Shown here: positions 44,272 to 53,167 of the stretch, piece after piece
Layout of the letters: every line of letters starts with the position of its first letter
Position numbering within the stretch: position 1 is the first letter of the stretch
Assembly (NCBI GenBank): GCA_003693705.1
Contig: RBZT01000267.1
Coordinates: forward strand, 150,467-214,466
Source of the DNA: Polymyxa betae
Taxonomy: Eukaryota > Endomyxa > Phytomyxea > Plasmodiophorida > Plasmodiophoridae
DNA length: 64,000 bases
Direction of reading: 5' to 3'
The notes under the pieces: model-generated
Seen by the model: the letters and a program-made list of their open reading frames with translations, nothing else
What the model was told of the DNA's origin: nothing
The model's database searches: none
Translations under genes and position numbers: made by a program

Positions 44272-45627
44272 ATGTCTCCCGTTATGGATTGGGAAGCACA
44301 AGATTCACAGACCCAGGCCTATTTTCATGTATGGTCTTTTGATCCAATGCTATTGTCAATTTGGTCATGAATTCGTCCAGGTCCAGATACTCGACATGCA
44401 TTCCGGCAAAGTTCTTTGTCAGTTCGATGATAACTGGAAGACATGTTGGATTGAAGCAGCACACGTCAGACCAACGGTGCCTTCCAAAGAGTCAAATCCT
44501 GGTCAATTTCACCCGGGACAGACCGTAGAAGTTCATACTCGTAGAAATAATGAACAGCCACTGGGATGGTGGAAAGCTACTGTCAAGAATATCAAACAAA
44601 ATGTACGTTTTATTTGATTTTAAATAAGACGGTTTTTAGTCAACCCCGAGTCCAAATAGTGTTATTTAAACTTATATCTCCCAGGTAGCTTGCGTCCAGT
44701 TTCTAAACGCTGGTGAATGCGATTTAGTGGAGCTTCAAGAGATGCGGAGGCTTGATCCTCAACTCAGTATTGATCTGAGTCGCTACAAGAAGATGGAAAT
44801 GACATTGCCTGAAAATCTTAGTTTTAAGGTGTCCTCAGGCTCTTGTAGGGTCTTTTGTCGTCGAGTCGTTTGAAGTTGATCTGATTTTGATTAGTGGATA
44901 ATGATGCTGATTTTATCGCGATCCTACCTTCGGTTAGGCAGCGATGCTCGTTAGTTGCTATCAGCTATCGTCCAGCTAAGCACCAAATTGTTGTAATCGG
45001 AGAAGACTATGCATTAGAGTTATCACGCCCAGTGATTGATATGGCTGTAGCTCAACGAGGGCAATTACAGCAAATGCGTCGAACTACTGAGGATTTAAAA
45101 CGGGAACTGTCCAGGATTACGTCGAGAGAGCATACTCGAGAGAAGAATAACGATTCCCAGCCTGATGGGGTTTGAAGTCTCTATGTGAACTTATCAAACG
45201 TCTCTAAATTATTTGTTGACAGAGAAATAATGCTGTTGAAGAATTTAAGCTGGATCCCGCTTTGATTGGAGCTGTGATCGGCCGGGGCGGCAAGCGAATC
45301 AATAAGATTCAATCTGCGCCTGGAATAGTGAAGATCAACATTGATGCAGAGTCCGCTACAGTTACTATCGTTGGAGATTCCAAGGTCAGCGTACGTCGTG
45401 CTCGAGATGCTCTTGAACTGGTCGAATCTCGAGTGTCAATCCCTTCCGAATCGATAGAGACTGCTAATGAAATTGTCAAAGACGTTGAATCAAGGAGTAA
45501 CCTGCAGCGAATACGTGTTGATCAGACGGGTGAAGGCAAAGACTGTTCCTTATCTATTGTAATCACTGGAAAGAAAGCTGCCGTTAATTGGGCCATCCAT
45601 CACATTAGACGTCAAATTGGCATTTAA
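44272..45627 (+). CDS. FMRP-family RNA-binding protein, copy A
   Basis: Exon 1 (ATG 44272 or the ATG four codons on) ends YFH. After a 52-base intron the Agenet/Tudor region starts VQILDMHSGKVLCQFDDNWK and continues to GQTVEVHTRRNNEQPLGWW. A second intron follows IKQN. Later exons encode the KH0/linker region (VAISYRPAKHQIVVIGE) and two KH domains: EEFKLDPALIGAVIGRGGKRI with GxxG as GRGG, and a second KH (ESIETANEIVKD...) whose GxxG is not evident. Domain order, the QLxQMR-type helix and EEF start of KH1 match FMR1/FXR. Such proteins bind mRNA and ribosomes and control translation. No C-terminal RGG box is present; the protein stops right after KH2. Confidence 0.82.
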
Positions 45628-45820
45628 ACGCAAATATCTTTTTGTTGTCTACTTTTTCTGTGCAATGTTGTTTCTTAAGAGTGGCAATAATATCATCTAT
45701 AAGTTGTGGGAACCCAATTTTGAATATGACGATATTCTGTAGCAACGTTTTTTTATACGAACAGAGCTGATGATAGAGACCTGAAAAGATCATTTGTTGT
45801 TGCGCATCTACTTCGATATC

Positions 45821-46273
45821 ATGAGCTGTCTCCGTCGCGTTCCTTCGGTTCGTTTGATCTTCGGCACTCGCTCGCTTGCGACAGGCACCGTCAAAGTGCT
45901 TATACTTGTACTCGATCAACTTTGTGTTAACCTGTTGTAGTGGTTTAATCGCCCCAAAGGATTTGGGTTCATCATCTGTGATGATAGCAAGAGCGACGTC
46001 TTCGTACATCATACCGCCATCAAATCGGACGGATATCGCTATCTGAACGATGGTGAGCGTGTCGAATTTGATGTTGCTGGTCCAGAAGATCGTCGTCATG
46101 CAGCAAATGTCACTGCAGGTCAGTTTGCTTCTCTTCAATCCGTCTCGCTCGGTGTATTAACTTTAAACTTAGAGGGAGGAGGCCCCTTTATTCGTGAAAA
46201 TACTTACCGACCAGATTTGGACTTGTCATCATTCACCAAGAATATGGATTTTGATAAACTGAAAGAATACTAG
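45821..46273 (+). CDS. Cold-shock-domain protein with likely mitochondrial presequence
   Basis: Exons 45821-45895, 45941-46118 and 46173-46273 give 117 residues. The first about 20 residues (SCLRRVPSVRLIFGTRSLA) are basic, hydroxylated and non-acidic, like a mitochondrial presequence. Then comes a cold-shock domain: GTVKWFNRPKGFGFI (RNP1), VFVHHTAI (RNP2) and GERVEFDVAG. It ends with a short tail (GGGPFIREN). The CSD binds single-stranded RNA or DNA as a chaperone. The first intron splits the domain at the invariant K/W of GTVKW, which explains why no long ORF is seen here. Mitochondrial localisation is an inference from the N-terminus. Confidence 0.85.
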
Positions 46274-46320
46274 ATGGGCTGGTTATTACTATGAGTCTTT
46301 ACATTGCTGAGCCTAATTTG

Positions 46321-47221
46321 TTACTGCTCCTGCAGATATTTTGTGGTAGTATCTTTGGCAAGACTGAGAAACCAATAATTGGGATGTTCAGGATTGTGCT
46401 CGTCGATCCAGACGATCCCGAGCTCCAAAAGCAAATTCAGAACTTTCTCGAGACGGTGAATTGGCCATTGAAGTCGCTGGCAGAAATCTGATTTGGTTCC
46501 ATGGCCTGACATAGCTTGTGCATTAGCTAGAAGATCGGTATGATCGGTGTTGAATTCCGCTGGAACTGACAATATCATTGGTTGATTATTGACAAATACC
46601 ATCCCGAACCCCTGACCCAGAATTTTCACCTACACCGATCAATTGCTTTCAAATCTGGAACAATAAATTACCTTATCGATGGCTCGGCGAACATCATCAA
46701 TGGAGATTGGTTGTGCAGAAGAGCCTCTCTTCTTTTGAAGACGCCGCATTAACTCATTCAACGATATCAGCCCCCCTTGGAGCCGATTAGTTTTGAGCAT
46801 TGCAGATTCTATTGATTAGTACCATTTTGCATACGAGTTGACAAACATACATCTATTATCTGAATACTAAGCTCATAATAGAATTCTCCGACGCCAAGCA
46901 GTTCAGCCCAGAATCCTTTGTTAGACGCTAGAGGATCTACACCAATACGATTGCACATTTTGGTAAAATGTGCACGAAATTGTGGATTTGATCGGATATC
47001 TTTCTTATATTTGATTGCGAAAGCTTCCAAGTTCGTCTTGAATGTTTCAAGGCAGCCCCTGATCTGAATGAAGACGAGATAGAGCTCTTAACTATGGTGA
47101 ACTATCACAAGACACTCACATGCGTTATCTGGGTCTGCTCGAGCTCTTTACCAGCAGATTTGAATTTCTCTGCTGCTGCCTTCCTCTTCTGCACAGCGCT
47201 TACACCGATACCACGACGCAT
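46321..47221 (-). CDS. SNF8: ESCRT-II subunit SNF8/VPS22
   Basis: ATG 47221 gives [20 protein letters not shown], the standard SNF8/EAP30 N-terminal helix. The following exons give [26 protein letters not shown], the conserved [17 protein letters not shown] and [19 protein letters not shown] winged-helix part ([27 protein letters not shown]) and a second winged helix ([22 protein letters not shown]) end at 46321. SNF8 with VPS25 and VPS36 sorts ubiquitinated membrane proteins into multivesicular bodies. Three introns are implied, near 47100-47030, 46850-46800 and 46670-46630. It faces the cold-shock gene tail to tail with a 47-base gap. Confidence 0.92.
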
Positions 47222-47335
47222 CTCTCTAATTAACACCGATTGGCTCTATGATAATCCGTACTGCAGAAATGCTCCAATCTAATGACAAATGCATTATCTT
47301 GAATAAGGCGATCAAATACGAGCAGAGTAATAATT

Positions 47336-48514
47336 TTATTGGTGCTGGCCTGCTGAAAGGAAAGAGCCAAACGAGTCTTCATCTTCATCGTCAGTTTCCC
47401 GATATAGAAACTGTTGCTGTGGAGGTGATAGCACAGGAGGGATCTGATTACTGTCTAATGTTGGTAAATTAGGCAGTACAAATGTATTTGACGCTACATA
47501 ATCGATTATGCTAAAATCAACATCTGTTTCAGCTCTCCCGGCTTCATTATTGTTGCTACTAATGCTGGGGTCATTTCTGATAGGTTTGCTATCATCGATT
47601 TTGGACTCCTCATGTTGGAGATATCGCTCACATTTGGATAATTGGTCAAGGATGGATGCATTGAAATCAAATGCACTAGAACGGTGACGAAATCCGATGC
47701 CAAGAAAGGCGACCTGTCCAGAAATCGAGTTCTTAAATCGAACCACGAAATATCGTGATGTATCGAGAGTTGGTTCAATACAAAGTCGAATTGCTTTCAA
47801 CCGAGCTGACTTGCTGGGTTCAGACTGCCGACAGATTCGCTGTAGATCAATCAGGTCGCTATTAGCGAATACATTCCCTGTACGGGGGTCGTACAGCCTC
47901 AGGAAGACGATATAATCATCTGATGATAAAATACGTAAAGCACCAGACCAGAGTGGGTTCTCCAATTTCCAACTTTGTGCATAATGTCCTTGTGCATCAC
48001 GACGAGGTGGAATCTGATAAACAAATACTTCGGGGATTGTTAGAAGTGATATCTCAGTTTTAGGGACAGCTGATACAGACACCTCCCTTTCAGATCTTTG
48101 CACTTTCGATAATGAAACTGTATGCGGATCTGGGTAGCTGTCTATTTGCGGCTCGCTTTGATTTGGTGAAAAATCAGCATTATATCGAGATGCGAATTCA
48201 TCGAATCTGATAAGAAACTGGGTCCAGAAATGCGATTCTGATGTATGACCAGGCACTAGACGATACCTCAGTTCTGCTAAACGAGGCTCGTATCGAATTG
48301 CTGCTTCACAGATTGATGATCTCTCATCAAGGTCGGGAATCTGATTGGCATCCAGTAAATCTGATATCGGGGCTGTGAATGCTCCAGATATATCGTCACC
48401 AAACTGCGCTTGGAGATCGTCGTAGAACTCCATAAACATCTGCTGTTGCTGGCTGAGCTCAGAGTCTTCCGCCAACCCATAATCAGGGTCAATGACTGAC
48501 GTCGTGTTTCCCAT
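47336..48514 (-). CDS. BSD-NECAP fusion protein
   Basis: An intronless frame. I prefer ATG 48514, because it gives MGNTTSVI, a good N-myristoylation signal, over the upstream ATG at 48577. The N-terminal third carries a BSD domain (RYRLVPGHTSESHFWTQFLIRFDEF). Residues about 165-300 form a NECAP PH-like domain: EVFVYQIPPR, WKLENPLWSGALRI, DTSRYFVVRF and FLGIGFRHRSSAFDFNASI. The tail is acidic with PPVLSPPQQQ and DDEDEDSFGSF, possible endocytic adaptor motifs. NECAP proteins bind AP-2 in clathrin endocytosis; BSD occurs in TFIIH p62 and synapse-associated proteins. I am not aware of this domain combination as a common one; the link is direct, within one exon. Confidence 0.82.
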   Translation of the reverse strand: MGNTTSVIDPDYGLAEDSELSQQQQMFMEFYDDLQAQFGDDISGAFTAPISDLLDANQIPDLDERSSICEAAIRYEPRLAELRYRLVPGHTSESHFWTQFLIRFDEFASRYNADFSPNQSEPQIDSYPDPHTVSLSKVQRSEREVSVSAVPKTEISLLTIPEVFVYQIPPRRDAQGHYAQSWKLENPLWSGALRILSSDDYIVFLRLYDPRTGNVFANSDLIDLQRICRQSEPSKSARLKAIRLCIEPTLDTSRYFVVRFKNSISGQVAFLGIGFRHRSSAFDFNASILDQLSKCERYLQHEESKIDDSKPIRNDPSISSNNNEAGRAETDVDFSIIDYVASNTFVLPNLPTLDSNQIPPVLSPPQQQFLYRETDDEDEDSFGSFLSAGQHQ

Positions 48515-49234
48515 AATAACCCGTGCCGACACAATTACTAAGTTCAGATGAGCATTACGTTTGGATTTTGACTTCACTTCCGAAGATCAGATGGAATATG
48601 AAAGTGAATGATATTTACTGTAATATGAATGAATGAATGCTGTATAGGAAGTTGCAGCCTTTAGTTATGTTACATATCAATAAGATCACTCTATATTATG
48701 CATGATCATCTGTAGATAGTTGTATATTTATATGATNNNNNNNNNNNNNNNNNNNNNNNNNNNNNNNNNNNNNNNNNNNNNNNNNNNNNNNNNNNNNNNN
48801 NNNNNNNNNNNNNNNNNNNNNNNNNNNNNNNNNNNNNNNNNNNNNNNNNNNNNNNNNNNNNNNNNNNNNNNNNNNNNNNNNNNNNNNNNNNNNNNNNNNN
48901 NNNNNNNNNNNNNNNTGTATATTTATATGATCATACAGCTTATCGTACAAGTGCAATTATTGCATGTATATGGGACTGTTCTCCCATCTCATATGTCTAA
49001 AGCATGCTAGCCATTTAATATTGGGGTTGATGATGGTTAGCTAAAAGACAAGCAGCAGACAACACCTGGACATAGGAATGAATGTTATCTGCTTCATGTA
49101 TTAATAATTTGTTAGGGTTAGGGGTACGACTGTATGGGGGGGAGGGGTCCCCTTTACCACAGGGTTATGTATGTCATACTGGACCATGGTCGACTATATG
49201 CAGGGCCCGCCTTTATCAATCAGATTAATTGACC
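48515..49234. other. Intergenic with assembly gap
   Basis: About 720 bases between two divergent genes, containing a 179-base N run (48737-48915). Flanks are AT-rich. Near 49120-49190 there is a G-rich patch (GGGGGGAGGGGTCCCC) and the run TTAGGGTTAGGGG at about 49113, which includes two telomere-like TTAGGG units; too short to call. Confidence 0.5.
48721..48931. repeat. Identical 16-mers abutting an N gap
   Basis: TGTATATTTATATGAT occupies 48721-48736 immediately left of the gap and 48916-48931 immediately right of it, an offset of 195 bases. This suggests that the gap lies inside a short tandem repeat that the assembler could not resolve. The true gap length is therefore unreliable. Confidence 0.75.
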
Positions 49235-50785
49235 ATGATCTTATCCATCTATCTTGCTGCTCTGGTTTTTATACATTTTGATCATATCGATGCACAGCCT
49301 ATCAAAGGGGATTCACAGCGTCAGCCATGGGCTTGCAACGAGAGCTCCTTCTGGCAATCGATTCTGTCTGATGAGAATGAGGGCCCTCGGTGGATTTGCC
49401 TAAGCTTGTTAGTCTCGAGTGCTTATTAGAACTACAGAGTTGTACATAAAGCTAATACGTTCACAAATCGCAATGAACCAGATTCTGATAAGGTGGCGTT
49501 CTGGCGTTGGGCAGCTTGATAAATCTGACTTGGTGACTTACAGGATATTAGTAGCAATGAAATGGTTAGCAATACGGAATCTGATCTTGAGTCCGCTACC
49601 ATTTCCAGTAATATTAACGAGAAAACGTCCAGTGAACTCAACGACTTGGATGCCGATGCATTCCCCCCCGAGGAATCGCTAAATTCTGCCAAAAACTCTC
49701 ATTCTGCAACCATAGCTTATCAAGCCGATGAATGCGATGCTGACGATGACAGTCTTGTCGAATTGTTGGCTGAATCTCTTTATTCTTTCATAATAGAGTT
49801 AGTAACTGTAAGCTAGCGATACTCCATTTGTGTTGGTGAACTAACATGGTTGACTACAGGAAGAGCTAAAAGCCACTACTGTACAAACAGATTTACAAAG
49901 TGATCGGAGCGAAGCAGAAGATTTTGAAGTAATTCATGCCTTATTGCTTTTTTGTGTTGAAATGCGAATTTCATTCAGGTGGTCACTGCGGATCATCAAT
50001 ATAAATATCCAGAAAAAGCTGATCGAAAACCAAATCTAATTGAACGCCTGGGAATTGCGTCATTTGGTAAATGGAAGCAATAAACACAGTTGAACTATCT
50101 GAAGCCCATCGCAGGAACAAATAACCATGAAGCTCCTTGTGAAGTTGAAGAAATGATCAGGAAGATTGAAAACACAGTTCCTTTTGCTCAGGTAATGATG
50201 TCTCCTTAGATATGCCAAAATCCCTTGACAGCTTAGCAATCATGTCACATTTAGCTCATTTTTAAATGCTAGGCGGAAGAGCCCTCTTGTGATATCATCC
50301 GCAATGAAGATGGAAGCGAAAGGCAGGACGTGGCCCTTGAAAAAGATGTTTATCAAAATTCGGGTCAGGGCGCAGACGATGAAAACGGTCGAGATCCTGC
50401 TCATGATCAAAAGAGCTGTGAGAAGTTGGACGAAAGGAAGGAAGTCCAGTACAAGATATCAGCAATTCCGTCTACAATCCCACATGATAGGCAAAACTCT
50501 GGTACCAAGAAACATCTGATACCAGTAATGTATGTATCAGGCCTGATGGGAATCGTCATTGCTTTCATTGCATTTTACCTATATTATCTGCATTATCGCC
50601 GACGCTTACAGGCGAATTGGATTGCGTCTGAAGAAAAAGCGATGTCTGTAGCTGAAGAAGATTCTGATACGGAAAGGCCTTTTTCAACCTTCGTCCAAAT
50701 GCAATCGCCAGGGAATGTGGACACAGTTAAAACCAATCGTTGGAACTTTTACTCTGTGATCACCTGGTGCAAATCGCGATTATAA
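49235..50785 (+). CDS. Type I membrane protein with short tail
   Basis: ATG 49235 opens a signal peptide (MILSIYLAALVFIHFDHIDAQ). Several short introns follow; those near 49810-49860, 49929-49978 and 50191-50272 are clear. The ectodomain is Ser/Glu/Asp-rich (SNTESDLESATISSN, ADECDADDDSL) and ends in a basic stretch. A transmembrane helix (VSGLMGIVIAFIAFYLYYL) is followed by RRRL and a cytosolic tail of about 55 residues to 50785. No domain is recognised. The exon structure between 49400 and 49570 is uncertain. Its plan matches the membrane proteins at 41.6-43.7 and 53.2-55.7 kb. Confidence 0.55.
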
Positions 50786-51051
50786 TCAAGTGTAATTCAG
50801 AGTGTACAGTTGAATAACTTAGCGTCTGGTTAAAGGCTCAAGTGATAATATATCTTGCCAGTGCAAACAATACATGTTCCACAAATATCAACCATAAAAG
50901 TAAAGCTATTATAAAACCTGTTATTACATTTTTACACAAAAACTGGCTACAGACAATCACTGATGAATCTTTATAAAGATTATGGACCGTTGTAATGAGG
51001 AACACCGGGGAAATGTGTCTGTCGTTAGTTGAAGCCATGGTATCGATATCA

Positions 51052-52746
51052 TCATTGGGTGCTCTCTTGCGTACCGACATTAGCGACAACGCCATCCTGA
51101 GACTCTTGTTTCGAAGGTACACAGTTAGATTCTCCAGAGCTCCCAGGGACCTCATCCTCAGAACGCTCTTTACGATCATTAGATCGCGGAGGAGTCTTCT
51201 GTCCCTCCTTCTTCTTACTGACCCATTTCGGCTTACGGTTTCGCCTCTTTTCTGTTTGCTTCTCTTGAGTGGGTGTTGTTAAGGTAGGTTGTTGTTGCGG
51301 CTCAGATAATTCGCCCTCTGGTTTTGTCTCTTCCTTTGGCGGCGACTCCGAACTCCTTTGTTGACCCCTGCGAACTTCATACAATTGTTGTAGAACTTGT
51401 TTCTGCTCTTGATCTGCTTTGTCCCATTCTGATCTGTACTCGATATGCTGTTCAATTAGCAGCTGTGCACTTTGGACAGCGTCCTTGGTTCCAGCAATAT
51501 GCACAACGCAGGTGCCATTCTCAGCGTTATCCACAATGCGAAGGTGATGAGCCTTGCTCATCTGCTCCAGCTGCTGAATGGTTTTGTTGGCCTTACCACG
51601 GATCCATCCAGCTAATTCGGGGGCAATCGGTACGTCAGCTTCAACAAACTCGAGGGCTGCACGAGCAATGCGGACAGCTTCAGGAGTTTCACCAACGATG
51701 CGAACGATTCCGGTTTTCGTGTCAATGTTAGCGGATGATACACCAGGCATATTCTGAACAGAATTGATGCGTGTGCCATTCTGTCCAATGACCAAACCGA
51801 ACAGCGACGGGGATACAGAAAATTCTTCTACAAAAGAATGATCGGCCTGAGACAGCGTCAACTTTGGCCAATTAACGACGAAATAGAATAAAGGCTACCT
51901 TCTCCTTGGCAATACGAAGCTGCTGTTTGGCCATCTCAGTGCGGTTCTGCATCTGATGTAGCTGAGTCTGATGGGAGACAGCCATCTCGATCAAAGGACG
52001 GGCAACATTCAGCGACGAATCAGTTCCAACAACGACGATCTTGTGTTCGGCAACATTGTAGCTCACAGACATGACTCCAGACTTCTGCAACACAGAGTCG
52101 AAAATTGGAACATGGGTCATATCAGGCGACTCTAAAGCATTATTAGCCAATGACGAAAGCGGAATAAGAAGTATAAGATACCAGGCAGGGGCAGAGAGGG
52201 GGAGTTCTTCAAAACAGGTGTCAAGGTTAGATCGACTCGCTTTATGTAAGTCAAATCAATGCTCTTTTCGGTAGATTCTTGACGAATGTGGGGAAATTCG
52301 AAGATATCATCGAAAGAATCCTCAAATCCAGTAAAATGCACCAAAGCACACTAACAAACAAACCGTCAAAAGATCTGATGACAAAAAACATTAAGACCGA
52401 CATTGTTTTTAACGGATTTGATGACACCCTTAAACCAGCCGCATGGCTGATTTTCCTTCGCCTGTGCCTTGACTTCAACATGTTGCCCGACAGAGAATGT
52501 TGGATTGGCATCGACGTCGGTTGGGCTTCGCCTGACATGGGAGCTCGCAACCCAACAAAACTTCCAATTGGGTTGGAAATTGCACAGAACCTGCCCCATT
52601 TTGATATCCAGAATGGAAACCTGATAAAACATGAGCACAGATTGATGATCAGATTCGCGTCTTACATTATAGAAGCCGGAGGTCGTGGGATCAAACGCTT
52701 CCCATGCAGTTACTGAAGGTAATGGCTGCTGCGATGAGAATGGCAT
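51052..52746 (-). CDS. FMRP-family RNA-binding protein, copy B
   Basis: ATG 52746 starts MPFSSQQPLPSVTAWEAF. Exon 1 ends FYN, then intron, then VSILDIKMGQVLCNFQPNWKF and VGQHVEVKAQAKENQPCGWF. A second intron follows VKNN. Later exons give the Tudor-2 region (TGFEDSFDDIFEF), a KH0 part (MSVSYNVAEHKIVVVG) and KH1 (EEFSVSPSLFGLVIGQNGTRINSVQ). KH2 is IAPELAGWIRGKANKTI with HIAGTKDAV. The long C-terminus is Gln/Glu/Pro-rich and basic (RRNRKPKWVSKKKEG). The architecture is that of FMR1/FXR. It differs from copy A by the extended C-terminal tail and a better-preserved KH2. Introns after FY[HN] and K[QN]N coincide with those of copy A. Confidence 0.85.
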
Positions 52747-53167
52747 GGTCGATGGATCGCCGCACCGGCAGACTGTGTCGTGATGGAGAGAGGACGAGAT
52801 GAAATGAAAGAGACAGGTTCTGAGGTTCCAAGCTCGTTGGGAGACAAACAGAACAAGCGCGACCAATGGAGTCCGCGCCGCGCACTCATCTTCGCTACCA
52901 TTCTCAGGAAGACTACTTGGAATGTACTTGATCACAACCCAATCTTACAATCCAAAATACTGACACAATTCTCTGCAATACAACAGACTGTTCCAATTGT
53001 CTGCAGTACAACAGACTATTGTTCCTAAAACGGTAGTGCCATCACTTCTATCGTGGATGTCAAACTGTTCAGATTGACACTCGGTCGTTCCATTTAATTA
53101 TGATTTAATCATTATATTTATTATACACGTTGCAAATTTAAACAGTTTGTAAATGCGTTATTAAAAC
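52747..53167. other. Intergenic, FMRP copy B upstream region
   Basis: About 420 bases. An 82-codon plus-strand ORF (52780-53028) lies antisense to the promoter side of FMRP copy B. It has no signal, domain or splice support. The right part is AT-rich and probably 3' sequence of the next membrane-protein gene. Confidence 0.35.

Noticed and set aside
45605-46138. 177-codon minus-strand ORF
   Set aside because: It lies opposite the spliced cold-shock-domain gene, which has canonical RNP motifs; the minus frame has no recognisable domain.
49105-49125. Telomere-like TTAGGG pair
   Set aside because: Only about two units occur, inside a contig and between genes; far too short for a telomere or interstitial array.
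52780-53028. 82-codon plus-strand ORF upstream of FMRP copy B
   Set aside because: It partly mirrors the 5' region of FMRP copy B, has no domain or splice support, and lies in a probable promoter.
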